Assembly: GCF_047495875.1 (NCBI RefSeq)
Contig: NC_092497.1
Coordinates: 62,001 to 126,000, forward strand
Direction: 5' to 3'
DNA: 64,000 nt
Source of the DNA: Pithys albifrons albifrons
Taxonomy: Eukaryota > Chordata > Aves > Passeriformes > Thamnophilidae
Shown: positions 38,690 to 48,030 of the stretch, piece by piece
Layout: the number at the start of each line of letters is the position of its first letter
How positions within the stretch are numbered: the first letter of the stretch is position 1
The notes under the pieces: model-generated
What the model saw: the letters and a program-made list of their open reading frames with translations, nothing else
What the model was told of the DNA's origin: nothing
The model's database searches: none
Translations under genes and position numbers: made by a program

Positions 38690-39839
38690 AGGGACCAGTA
38701 TGCCCATAGGGGATGGTGAGTGGTGGAATTGTTGGGCTTGGGACAAGATGCTGCTGAACTCATGCATGAACTGCAGATTTCTTTTTTGTAGCTGACTAAG
38801 AAAATAAGCTGGTGACTGCAGGAACCTCTGAGGGATCCGAGGCAACCTTCCTTTGTGTTGAAGAAGGATTTGCATCACTGTTTCTGTGAAAGATAAGTCG
38901 AGGGCCTTGACCTGGAGAGGGAAGGAGAGCAGGATACTGGGGTGGGAGTGGAATACGGGATGGATATGGAAATTAGTGTAAGGGAAAGGGATGTCTGATA
39001 CCAGGCCCCTTATTGCACGTAAAGGGAGGGGCTCACTTTTGGCCACAACAGTAGGGGCTGTGCAGGGCAGAGCAGTTCCAGTCCGTGCTATATGGTTTGT
39101 CTGGTCCAATTTCCATGTCTTGTGAGTCTCTGGGATCAGATGCCGTTGTGTTCTGTCCTGGAGGGGCTTATAGGAAGTGCCCGCCTGTCCTGCCTGGCAT
39201 CTCGAAGGTCTCCTCTGCACAGTTGCTGATGTCGTCCTTTCCTTGCCTTGCAAGCTTGCACGTGTATCAGAATTCCATCTTGGAATTTTGCAGTCAGGTG
39301 TCTTTTACAGCCTCATTTCAGGCTGTGTGATCAGCTGTGCACTTGTGCCATGTGTCTGAAAGGAGGAGGACTTGTTCTTTGCACCCTTCTCTTCCTGCAT
39401 CCCTGATGTAGCATTCTTGTGCATCCGCTTTTGTGGTTGTATCAGAGTGTAGTAAAATACTGTTATTTTGGTGGTTGTCCGGCCTTGCTGCCTGCTAAGT
39501 TACAGAAAAACATGAATATAAAGGAAGTACTTTTCATTTAGATGATCAATCGAGCATAGAAGGGTGAGAAAGTAGTTAAAACATGCTGAGAAACCAGGTA
39601 CGGTATGGTACAAGGTGACTGCGTAGCACAAGATGTTCTGTATTATCAAGGCTGTGTTCCTCTCCCAAGTTGGCTGCAGGCCTCAAGGTAGATACAAATA
39701 CCCTGGAAACCCAATGGTTAGGGTTGTACAGGGGGGTGAGGGAGCTAATGATGGGACAAAGATAACGCAGGCAGGGGTCGTACGACCACTCTGCAACAGG
39801 TGAGCATGTGCAGACTGTTGCCACTTACGTAATTAACAG

Positions 39840-39998
39840 GCGGTGTTTGGCTGCCCCCCGGACATCACCTTATACTGCGTCCTGGCCCCACGTAGTATAA
39901 TGGATGGCTGATCAATAAGGACACCAGGAGTGGGGCAGCTGAGCGACACCCATCCTTTCACCGAGCCCACGTTGGCTCCGCGGGGACGCCCGCTAAGC
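39840..39998 (+). promoter_or_regulatory. Core promoter and leader of module copy 1
   Basis: The block GTAGTATAATGGATGGCTGA followed by TCAATAAGGACACCAGGAG is conserved in all three modules just upstream of the signal-peptide exon. TATAAT/CAATAAG could serve as a TATA-type element with a start 25-35 bases later. This copy differs from the others by a few single bases. Confidence 0.35.
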
Positions 39999-40051
39999 AC
40001 GGGGGCCGTCCAGCTGCTGCCCATCCTGGTAGTCCTGGCCTGTCTGCTCCA
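39999..40051 (+). pseudogene. Signal-peptide exon, module copy 1, start codon lost
   Basis: The 53-nt coding part is identical to copy 3 except that ATG is ACG at 39,999. The GTGAGC donor at 40,052 is retained. No alternative in-frame ATG precedes the hydrophobic codons, so this copy should not make the signal peptide. Exon 2 of the same module has also lost its donor, so the copy looks dead. Confidence 0.55.
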
Positions 40052-40520
40052 GTGAGCATCAGGGATAGGAAGGAAGACCTGAAACATCAACTGTTTTGTA
40101 TCCTTATGTATTCCTTTCTTAAGTTTTAAGTATTTTGTGCTTTTAATTCTCTTTTGTGTTAGGTGTTAGGTATTTTATCCTGTTTATTGTCTTTTCCTAG
40201 TTGGTCTTGCAATCCGTGTTATTTTATGGCATTTTATGTCTGCACTTATCTTTTTTCTGCACATGTCCAAAACGAACTGGTACAGTGGCTTTGATGGGCA
40301 CTTGGAGCAGCCGTGGGCAGTGTGAGTGCAGTCCCGAGAGCAGGGTTTGTGGGGATGATGGGAGCTGCGTGGCAGGGCCTTGAATTTGGGTGGTTGTTGT
40401 TAGGTGTCTTAACGTGGGCTGTAGTTGACCTCTAGATTTCCTGAGGGGAAATGAGAACCTTGAAAAGGTTAAGTTATCAGTGAGCATCTGGATGAGCATA
40501 TTAATCTTGGTTTTGCTCAG

Positions 40521-40603
40521 AGGCAAGTGTACACGATGTCCAGCAGACTCAGCGGAAGCCGGAGCAGCAGAGCAAGAGGGTGGGTCAGCACTTAGTGTGG
40601 TAG
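40521..40603 (+). pseudogene. Exon 2 of module copy 1, donor lost
   Basis: Same 83-bp length as the copy-2 exon and preceded by the same TTTTGCTCAG acceptor. The donor position reads GGAAGA instead of the GTAAGA of copy 2. In the frame entered in phase 2 from exon 1, several of the differences from copy 2 fall on third positions (GCC/GCT, CAA/CAG, GGG/GGA, CTT/CTC), which argues that this frame was once coding. Confidence 0.45.
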
Positions 40604-40719
40604 GGAAGATGTTGCTTTTGGGTCCGTAAGTATTTTTATTTCTGGCTTCTTTCCTTTTTTAATGTGAAGTGGGTGAGCGATGGGTGGCATGGGCTGACTG
40701 GCACCAGAGGGGAAATGAG

Positions 40720-41292
40720 CAAGGTGAGTGTTCTGCTTGCTGAGTTGATTTAGACGGTAGTTCTGGGTGTTGTATTCTCGGTGCATCTGCACACCTGCCT
40801 TCTAATTTGTTTTTTTCACAGGCAGCCATAGAGCCATCAGGCCAGGGTGACAAAGGTCCGTCTGGTGTGATGTTGCTGTAAAGGAACCTGAGGTAGGGAC
40901 TTCTGTGGGAATGATGTGCTCTGAGATGATAGGTCAGTATGTGCCTTTTGCCTCTGGGTGATTTTTTTTTTATCTCTGTCGTTCCCTTTTGGTAACAGGA
41001 AACTGTTGTTGCGAACTCTGTAGAAAACATAAAATTACTTTTGAAATACAAATGCTTTCCTTTGCTGTGTGGCATTCAGATCATTACTAAGGTGCTGCCT
41101 CTTTTCAGCACTCAGGAGCTGCAGCCTGTTGTCAGTAGTCATTTGCCAGCTCACTTGGTGGAGGTTGTCTTTCCAGACAGAGGCACTCAGTGGCTGGGGG
41201 GATGCAGTTGCTGTGGATTGTGTTCAGGGTGGGTGGGTCTGGCAGGAAGGAGGTACTGAGGTTTCAGGACGAGTCCAAGGCCGAAGGGGGTC
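40720..41292 (+). repeat. Forward partner of the inverted duplication
   Basis: Full-length reverse-complement match to 33,411-34,003. It contains a good acceptor (GTAACAG at 40,992-40,998) followed by a frame entered in phase 1 that reads NCCCELCRKHKITFE and then stops (TAA) after about 29 codons. A second frame through the same block is open for about 87 codons to a TGA at 41,259. Neither product is recognised. Confidence 0.7.
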
Positions 41293-41516
41293 AGCAGGCA
41301 GGCAGGGACACATCCTCAGGGGGTGGTGTTAGGTGCTGCAGCAAGTCTGTTCCCAATTGAAGGTGTCTCCTGTGAAGGTTGGCAGGAGGTGGGAAGCCGG
41401 GCTGGGAATGGGGCTTGGAGGCTGGGGATGAGGAGCTGTTCTGGTGATGGTGTGAGCACAAATCTTGTTTGTGGTACAGCCGTGTCCTGCAGCCTCACAG
41501 GGTGATCTCCCCACAG

Positions 41517-41631
41517 CAGTGTCACAAGGAAGAGACGAGACATCCTCTAGCAGTGGCTGGAGTGCAGGAAAGGAGGGGGAACATTGCAGAGTGGAGTCTG
41601 TACTGGGAGACGGGGCCCCATCTTCAGACAG
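41517..41631 (+). CDS. Candidate exon (115 bp) of an unrecognised small gene
   Basis: Flanked by CTCCCCACAG and a GTGAGG donor. Entered in phase 0 it is open and exits in phase 1, which matches the only open frame of the next candidate exon at 41,766. A second frame is also open, so coding status is uncertain. The predicted segment is polar (starts QCHKEETRHPLAVAG) with no domain I recognise. Confidence 0.25.
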
Positions 41632-41765
41632 GTGAGGTGAGTGAGGGGACTCAGGCAGCAGTCTCCCAAGAAAGGGAGGTTACAGCCCAAACACGCTTGA
41701 AAATTAAATTCATGGGTGGGTGGATGTGAACCTACATAGATCCCTTATTTTTTTATGTTTTCCAG

Positions 41766-41815
41766 TGTGTCTGCAAACTTGCAGCTGCCAGCCCAAAGCA
41801 ATAGAGAATGAACAG
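41766..41815 (+). CDS. Candidate exon (50 bp), Cys-rich
   Basis: Lies between TTTATGTTTTCCAG and a GTGAGA donor. Two of the three frames contain stops; the phase-1 frame is open and reads VCLQTCSCQPKAIENEQ, exiting in phase 0 into the next candidate exon. This enforced phase agreement with both neighbours is the main support. No family recognised. Confidence 0.25.
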
Positions 41816-42065
41816 GTGAGAGGTGACAGTGGAGCATCATCAGATGGCAACTACTGTGGGAACGCCTTTAGGCATCCTTTAAGGCAGTGTGCCAGTACAT
41901 GGCTTGGCCTTTGTTTTTCTGCAGGGGATGCACACAAGCTCAGGGAACCAAAGCCAGCCACTGATTAGCTGACTGACAAGGTTGGGTGGTCTTTCGCCAG
42001 CCTTGTGTGTAATGCCAAAGTCTCACAGGGCTCAGAGATTTAAGCATTTGTCTTTCTATTTGCAG

Positions 42066-42146
42066 GTGCCATGTGGGAAGCCTGTGGAAAGAGAGGAGCA
42101 TTCCAGGTGCTTGAGGGAGGACACAAGAGGACCGGGGGTGCACTGA
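42066..42146 (+). CDS. Candidate terminal exon
   Basis: Follows CTATTTGCAG. Phase 0 reads VPCGKPVEREEHSRCLRED and ends at TGA 42,144-42,146, giving a coherent C-terminus for the two preceding candidate exons. It sits just upstream of module copy 2. Alternatively it is noncoding sequence with fortuitous splice-like signals. Confidence 0.25.
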   Translation: MPCGKPVEREEHSRCLREDTRGPGVH

Positions 42147-43373
42147 ACTTGGAGCAACTTTGGCTGTCACTCAGCCAGGTATCCAGTTTGATGACAGCTG
42201 CCCCCTGGAGCTGGTGAGCCGAGGACCTCGGTGCACTTAGGGGATGGTGAATAGTGGAATTGTTGGGCTTTGGGTGAGGTGCTGCTAAACTCAGGCATAG
42301 ATTGAGGTTTTCTTTCTTGTAGCTGACTAAGAGAATAAGCTGGTGACTGCAGGAACCTCTGAGGGATCCGAGGCAACCTTCCTTTGTGTTGAAGAAGGAT
42401 TTGCATCGCCATCTCTGTGAAAGATAAGTCGAGGGCCGTGACCTGGAGAGGGGAGGAGAGCAGGACACTGGGGTGGGAGTGGAATACGGGACTGATTTAG
42501 AAGTTAGTGTAGGGGAAAGGGATGTCTGATACTGGTCCCTTATTGCATGTAAAGGGAGTGGCTCACTTTTGGCCACAACAGCAGGGGGCTGTGCAGGGCA
42601 GAGCAGTTCCAGTCTGTGTTGTATGGTTTCTCTAGTCCAACTTCGATGTCTTGTGACTCTCTGGGATCAGATGCCTTTGCATTCTGTCCTGGAGGGGCTT
42701 ATGGGAAGTGCCCGCCGTCCTGCCTGGGGTCTCAAAGGCGTCCTCGGCACAGTTGCAGATTTTGTCATTTCCTTGCCTTGCAAGCTTGCATGTGTATCAG
42801 AATTCCATCTTGGAATTTTGCAGTCAGGTGTCTTTAACAGCCCAATTTTAGGCTGTGTCATCCATCAGCTGTGCACTTGTGCCATGTGTCTGAAAGGAGG
42901 AGGACTTGTTCTTTGCACCCTTCTCTTCCTGCATCCCAAATGTAGCATTCTTGTGCAGTCCTTTTTCAGCTTGTATTAGAGTGTAGTAAAATACTATTAT
43001 TTTGGTGGATGTCTGGCCTTGCTGCCTGCTAAGTTACAGAAAATCATAAATATAAATGAAGTACTTTTCATTTAGATGATCAGTCAAGCATAGAAGGGTG
43101 AGAAAGTAGTTAAAACATGCTGAGAAACCAGGTACAGTATGGTACAAGGTGACTGTATAGCACAAGATGTTCTGTATTGTCATGTCTGTGTTCCTCTCCA
43201 AGTTGGCTGCAGGCCTCAAGGTAGATACAAATACCCTGGAAACCCAATGGTTAGGGTTGTACAGGGGGTGAGGGAGCTAATGATGGGAGGAAGAAAATGT
43301 GGGCAGGGGTCGTATGACCACTCTGCAACAGGTGAGCATGTGCAGACTGTTGCCACTTATGTAATTAACAGGC

Positions 43374-43531
43374 GGTGTTTGGCTGCCCCCCCGGGCATCA
43401 CCTTATACTGCGTCCTGGCCCCACGTAGTATAATGGATGGCTGATCAATAAGGACACCAGGAGTGGGGCAGCTGAGCGACACCCATCCTTTCACCGAGCC
43501 CACGTTGGCTCCGCGGGGACGCCCGCTAAGC
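43374..43531 (+). promoter_or_regulatory. Core promoter and leader of module copy 2
   Basis: Contains the conserved GTAGTATAATGG and GATCAATAAGGACACC blocks and the leader ACGCCCGCTAAGC directly before the ATG. Conservation across all three copies is visible; initiation is inferred. Confidence 0.4.
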
Positions 43532-43584
43532 ATGGGGGCCGTGCAGCTGCTGCCCATCCTGGTAGTCCTGGCCTGTCTGCTCCA
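43532..43584 (+). CDS. Signal-peptide exon of an unrecognised secreted protein, copy 2
   Basis: ATG at 43,532 begins MGAVQLLPILVVLACLL; the next codon (CA-) is split by a GTGAGC donor at 43,585. The peptide has a short polar start, a hydrophobic core of about 13 residues and a Cys, as in a secretion signal. Across the three modules, differences accumulate in the 170 bases upstream, while the coding 53 nt differ only by one synonymous GTC/GTG change (and the ATG/ACG of copy 1). This is the pattern expected for a constrained exon. I do not recognise the gene; small secreted proteins (Ly6, chemokine, defensin and apolipoprotein families) share such an exon layout. Confidence 0.5.
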
Positions 43585-44342
43585 GTGAGCATCAGGGATA
43601 GGAATTAAGACCTGAAACATCAACTGTTTTGTATTCTGTGTTCTTTTATTAAGTTTGAAGTATTTTATTCTTTTTATTCTCTTTTGTATTAGGTGTTAGG
43701 TATTTTATCCGGTTTGTCTTTTGCTAGTTGGTCTTGCAAACAATGCTGTTTGTGGTATTTTATGACTGTGCTTATCTTGATTCTGGACATCTGTCTAAAA
43801 CAAACTGGTACAGTGGCATTGATGGGCTCTTCTTGTGCAAGGTCCTTTTCTTTGAGCCTGTTGGGAGGCTTCCTCAGAGCATTCTCAGCTCACTAATATG
43901 TAGGTCACACTGTTCAACAGGGTTTCGGTTCTTGCAGTTGCTCTTCTCCCTGAGAGCTTTCTCTCATCATCACTCCGCATGTTTGTAGTGTAATGTCTCT
44001 GGTGTGCCTTTGTTTGGCCTGGAGCTGTTCTGCCCTGCTGTGCAGGCTGGAGGGAGCAGGTGGAGTAGCTAGAACAGTCTCCCATTAACACATGTTTGGT
44101 ACATTTAGGTGGTTAAGATGCACTTGGAGCAGCCGTGGGCAGTGTGAGTGCAGTTCCAAGAGCAGGGTTTGTGGGGATGATGGGAGCTGCATAGCAGGGA
44201 CTTGAATTTGGGTGGTTGTTCTAAGGTGTCCTAATGTGGGCTGTAGTTGAACTCTGGATTTCCTGAGGGGACATGAGAACTTTGCAAAGTTGAAGTTACC
44301 AGTGGGCATCTGGGTGACCATATTAATCCTGGTTTTGCTCAG

Positions 44343-44425
44343 AGGCAGGTGGCCAAGATATCCAGCAGACTCAGAGGAAGCTGGAGCAGCAGATCAGGAG
44401 GGTGGATCAGCACTCAATGTGGCAG
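44343..44425 (+). CDS. Exon 2 of the same unrecognised gene, copy 2
   Basis: 83 bp between TGGTTTTGCTCAG and a GTAAGA donor. Joined to exon 1 in phase 2 it encodes QGRWPRYPADSEEAGAADQE and continues for about eight residues, exiting in phase 1. The segment is acidic and low in hydrophobics, like a propeptide or linker. Comparison with copy 1 shows mainly silent third-position changes in the second half, supporting this frame over the other two, although another frame is also open. Confidence 0.4.
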
Positions 44426-44577
44426 GTAAGATGTTACTTTTGGGTCTGTGAGTACTTTAATCTTTGGCCTTTTTCTTCTTCTTGGGAAGGTGTTGAGCAA
44501 TGGGTGCGTGGCATGGTTGTCTTGCATGGTCTTTAAAGGTAAGAACAGGAAAGAAACTGAAGGGTCTTGAGCCCAGG

Positions 44578-44970
44578 GTTCTGTTTTATTTTCTTTGAGA
44601 GAGGAAAATTTGAAATAATTTATCATTATTATGGTTTTTCCATCTTTAAAAGGAGCTCATGATTGCTTTTGCTTTCTCTTCCTTCAATTTCCAATCCTGC
44701 TCCCCTGGAACAGGTGTCTCTGGTTGCTGCCCCAGTCACTGGTGTGGTTTCTGTGGCTGTGAGAGGTTTCCTGAGGACCCTTCCACCTGTTGCTTATTCC
44801 TGAGTGCAAAGCTAGGTTTTTTTGGGCAGCCAGGACACCTCAGATCCTGGGGCTTGTTTAAACCCTGCTCTCTGCTTTATAAGTTTCTAGGGCAGGTAAA
44901 CTATTTGTCTTGATATTGTAGTACAGAAAGAAATCAAGGAGGTTAAAAAGTATTGGCATTGAATTGGGAA
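44578..44970 (+). repeat. Duplicated segment a, second copy
   Basis: Matches 38,010-38,375. Together with the module copies it shows that the 38-47 kb cluster was assembled by several partial tandem duplications, with segment a placed before the module in one unit and after it in another. Confidence 0.65.
44714..44913 (+). CDS. Candidate Cys-rich exon 3 (alternative i)
   Basis: After a pyrimidine tract and CTGGAACAG, the frame entered in phase 1 (the exit phase of exon 2) reads VSGCCPSHWCGFCGCER, then STCC, and stops at 44,911-44,913. Seven cysteines in about 27 residues after a signal peptide and an acidic linker would make a small disulfide-rich secreted peptide. The first copy at 38,150 keeps the cysteines but with frame shifts. 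Another frame through the same bases is also open, so this is a weak call. The spacing does not match hepcidin or beta-defensin. Confidence 0.2.
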
Positions 44971-46422
44971 TATTCAAAGATCTTGGTGTGACAGTTCTTA
45001 GGGGTGGATCTTAAGCACATAAGTCTGTGTTATTGTAGTGTAGGACAGAACAAAGTGGTGTCTGAGGGACAGGGACTGATGGAATTTGAAGCCATTCCTG
45101 CCCAGGACAGCTGTATGACCTGACTCGCTGTGTGACTTGGGGCTTCTGCCTCCTTCTAGCCTCACAAAACTGTTTGGTTCTGGAGTGAGATGCATTTTTG
45201 GGCCTTTGGGAAAAAGAGTTTGCAAGTCCCCCATGCAGTGAAGCCACGTGTGCAAAGGGGAGCTTTGACACGGTGTGTTTTTGACAACTCCAGGTGCCTT
45301 TTGGTGAAATGGCTCGTGGGGCTTGGAGTGTTGAAGTGTCTCATCTCTGAACACACAGCCCTTGCTCGTTCAGCATCTCACAAGGCAGGGGAGTCAGTGT
45401 GCAAGGTGGCACAGGGCTGTGTGTTAGTGCAGGGTGGCCCTGGAGCTGCTGAGAGAAGAGGCTGCTGGCCTGTGCTGAATGTTCCAGCCCTCTGAGCTCT
45501 GGGGGCCCCTGGGCTGTGCAGGTGTGATGCTGGGGCAGGGGAAGGAAGGCCTGGTTGGGAGGGATGTAGGAGCAGAGAGACACTTTGTGCTGGCTGGAAG
45601 ATCTATGGAAAAAGCAAACAAACAGTAAGTTGCACTGTTTGCTACTAGTGGAAGGAGAGAGATTTTTAAGTCATGATGTATTTCTGTTGTCCTGGTTTTT
45701 TTTTCCACTAGAACCTTGGGTTTTTTTCCCTCCTTTTTCCATGTCTGCTGTATTGGGTGTCACAAGGAGGGCTTCCTTCTTCCCACGGGCTCTTGGGAGT
45801 TGGTGGCAGTTGTGCTTTTTCTGAAGGTGTATCCAATTGTGCTACTGAAAGGGATATTTTCTCTTGTGAAAGTATTTGATCTGGATTGACAGTACAGGTA
45901 TTTCTTTAATCATGTAGCCAGCTGTGGTAAGAATTTTATTTAAAAAGTGATTCTGTTTAGAGACTTTTAGTCTTGTTGCACACAGGGTACAAAGCTGCTG
46001 GGAAAATGAACAGAGAAGGGAGCTCTTCTGCCCCTCTTTTGGGGAGCTGAGGGCAGTGGGCTGTCCTGGGGAAGGGGCTCTGTGTTTGGGGATACTGGGA
46101 GGTCTGGCTGCTGGCAGCGAGCAGGGAGGAGGAGTGGGATCAGTAGGATGGGGGGGGCCTGTGTGCAAACCAGTGGCCTCTCTGGCAGTTGGAATCCTGG
46201 AGCAGGCAGAGCAGCACTGGGCTGAGCCTGGTGGTGGGTGGATTGCCAGGATGCAGGAGGGGATAACACAGGGGTATCAAGTTCTCTGTCCCAGGACTAC
46301 AGTGTGGTGCCTCTGAGCTTGTTGTCAGCAAGGCTAAAAATGGCACTAATTACTCACTGTGGACCAATACCCCAAAGTCATCTTTTTTCTCTCTCTCATT
46401 TGCTTTCTGACTCCTCATGCAG
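44971..46422. other. Intron-like sequence, nothing recognised
   Basis: Mixed-composition sequence without duplicated landmarks, convincing exons or repeats that I can name. It ends in a strong pyrimidine tract (CTTTTTTCTCTCTCTCATTT) leading to the acceptor at 46,422. Confidence 0.4.
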
Positions 46423-46631
46423 GATTTGAGATATCCAGTCTCAGCTGTGGCTTAGGCAGAGCATGGTGGGCCACTGGAACCTCAGCTCACAGAGTGGTGG
46501 GAGCAGCGTTGGAGCAACCCCGGAGTGTCCTGGGAGCCCTGGACATGCTGTTTCCTCTGCAGAGCCGGTGTTGTACCCCAGCTGGGTGCCATCAGCCTGT
46601 GCTCCCTGAGCTGCAGCTCCCCTGGGGGTAA
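46423..46631 (+). CDS. Candidate terminal exon 3 (alternative ii)
   Basis: Preceded by one of the best acceptors in the region (long CT tract, then CATGCAG). Entered in phase 1, as exon 2 of copy 2 requires, it is open for 69 codons to a TAA at 46,629-46,631, with a central LGALDMLFPLQ stretch and a C-terminal SRCCTPAGCHQP. No family recognised. It competes with alternative i as the end of the copy-2 gene. Confidence 0.22.
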
Positions 46632-47003
46632 CCCTAAAGTGAGATTGGCAGCTGAGGAAGAAGCGAGGCCGTGTGTGGGGAGCAGCATGTTGAGAGGGGG
46701 TATGAGGCATGCTGGGAATTTTTGGGGTTTTTCCCTGGTTTTCTGATTTCCTGTTTGGAAACAAATCAAACTGAACGGACTTTGTGAATTGCTTTGTAGA
46801 GAACTGCCACCCTCATAAAATGCACAAATACTGACTTGGCTGCAGGCCACAAGATAGATACAGATACCCTGGAACCACAAGGGTGAAGATTGTACAGGAG
46901 GGTGAGAGAGGTAATGAGGGGAGGAAGATAATGCAGGCAGGGGTAATACAGCCACTCCCTGACAGGCAACATGCGCAGACTGTTGCCACTTATGTAATTA
47001 ACA

Positions 47004-47163
47004 GGCGGTGTTTGGCTGCCCCCCGGGCATCACCTTATACTGCGTCCTGGCCCTATGTAGTATAATGGATGGCTGATCAATAAGGACACCAGGAGTGGGG
47101 CATCTGAGCAACACCCATCCTCCCACCGAGCCCACGTTGGCTCCGTGGGGACGCCCGCTAAGC
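47004..47163 (+). promoter_or_regulatory. Core promoter and leader of module copy 3
   Basis: Keeps GTAGTATAATGGATGGCTGA and TCAATAAGGACACC but differs from copy 1 at several leader positions (CCCCACG to CCCTATG, GCAGC to GCATC, CTTTCA to CTCCCA). Confidence 0.35.
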
Positions 47164-47216
47164 ATGGGGGCCGTCCAGCTGCTGCCCATCCTGGTAGTCC
47201 TGGCCTGTCTGCTCCA
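47164..47216 (+). CDS. Signal-peptide exon, module copy 3
   Basis: ATG and the GTGAGC donor at 47,217 are intact, and the encoded peptide is identical to copy 2. No second exon of the family is found downstream in the window, so the copy may be a truncated gene, or it may splice to another exon. The sequence downstream contains ATTCTATTGCAG at about 47,470-47,481, a possible acceptor with no recognisable coding content. Confidence 0.35.
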
Positions 47217-47470
47217 GTGAGCATCAGGGATAGTGAGTAAGCCCTGAACCATCAACTGTTTTGCATCCTTATGTATCCTTTTATTAAGTTTTAATTATTT
47301 TATTATTTTTGTTCTCTCTTGTGTTAAGTGTTTAGGTATTTTATCCTGTTTATTCTCCTTTGTTTGTTGGTATTGCAATAAATGGTATTTCTGGTATTTC
47401 TCCCACTGTGCTGACCTTGATTCCAGACATGTATCCAAACGGAACTGATACACCATGTCTTGCGAGTAAC

Positions 47471-48030
47471 ATTCTATTGCAGAAGAGAGGGGATGTGGGA
47501 TGGAGCTGTGGACCTTGGGCACCTGAGAAAAAATCCCCATTCCCTTTGCTTCCCCCCTTCTTTGTCCACCTGCATCTATCCCTTCTCCCCTCTGTCTTAT
47601 GACTCCATCTTGGTACCCACCCTCCCTCTTCTTTTTCATGTTTGGGGTTGAGTCAAAAGTGTTATGGGGGGAGCCTGGGGGTGATAAGGTGATGAGCAGC
47701 GTCCCAATGTCTCTGGAGTGTGAGGATGGGGTGCAGGTGCATGAGGGTGAAGGGGGGTCCTGTGGGGTCCAGCAAAAAAAGGCAGGCTACAGCCCCAATG
47801 CTTGAAAACGCAGGGGGGAGTTGTGTGTGTAAAACTAATAAGAAAAATAATGTTTCTCATTTTCCTGTATGTTCAATTTCCATATCAATTTACACTGGAA
47901 TGGAATTCAAAATAGAGCCCTGTATCTCGGTATTATATACAGGGTTTGGGAATATGAGAAATTGGAAAGGGGGGATGTTGAAAATAGGAGTTTTGTATTT
48001 ACAAATGAAACAAACTGAAGGGCTTGTCCG
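47471..48030. other. Spacer between module 3 and the 77-bp array
   Basis: No gene or named repeat seen. AT-rich patches around 47,830-48,020 precede the array, whose first partial unit begins at GCGATAAATTGCGCTCGC. Confidence 0.4.

Larger units (their letters stand above)
38690..40640 (+). repeat. Tandem module copy 1
   Basis: Aligns with 42,236-44,470 and, over 39,660-40,300, with 46,837-47,470. The starts of the equivalent core blocks are at 39,833, 43,367 and 46,997 (spacings 3,534 and 3,630 bp). The module holds a core promoter, a signal-peptide exon and a second 83-bp exon. In this copy both exons are damaged. Confidence 0.8.
42236..44470 (+). repeat. Tandem module copy 2 (most intact)
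   Basis: Second copy of the module, nearly collinear with 38,690-40,640, with an extra segment of about 285 bp at roughly 43,830-44,115. It keeps the core promoter, an ATG-containing signal-peptide exon, and an exon 2 with acceptor and donor. This is the copy most likely to be expressed. Confidence 0.8.
46837..47470 (+). repeat. Tandem module copy 3 (truncated)
   Basis: Matches 39,660-40,300 and 43,200-43,800, then diverges; no exon-2 homologue follows before the 77-bp array at 48,031. The core promoter and exon 1 are intact. Confidence 0.75.

Noticed and set aside
38669..39253. Minus-strand frame of about 194 codons with a copy at 42,040-42,576
   Set aside because: The reading differs between copies in composition and ends, no domain is recognisable, and no promoter or splice signals fit. 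It is duplicated because the DNA is duplicated.
39833..40090. Minus-strand frame of about 85 codons conserved in all three modules (also 43,357-43,623 and 46,998-47,255)
   Set aside because: It lies antisense to the promoter and signal-peptide exon, and its differences cluster outside the sense coding bases. Conservation is better explained by the + strand exon and promoter.
44714..44913. Hepcidin or beta-defensin identity for the Cys-rich frame
   Set aside because: The cysteine spacing (CC-x4-C-x2-C-x-C-x8-CC) matches neither family, and an alternative frame through the same bases is also open.
46423..46631. Relaxin/insulin A-chain for the RCCTPAGC motif
   Set aside because: Four residues separate CC from the next Cys instead of three, the final A-chain Cys is missing and no B-chain is present.
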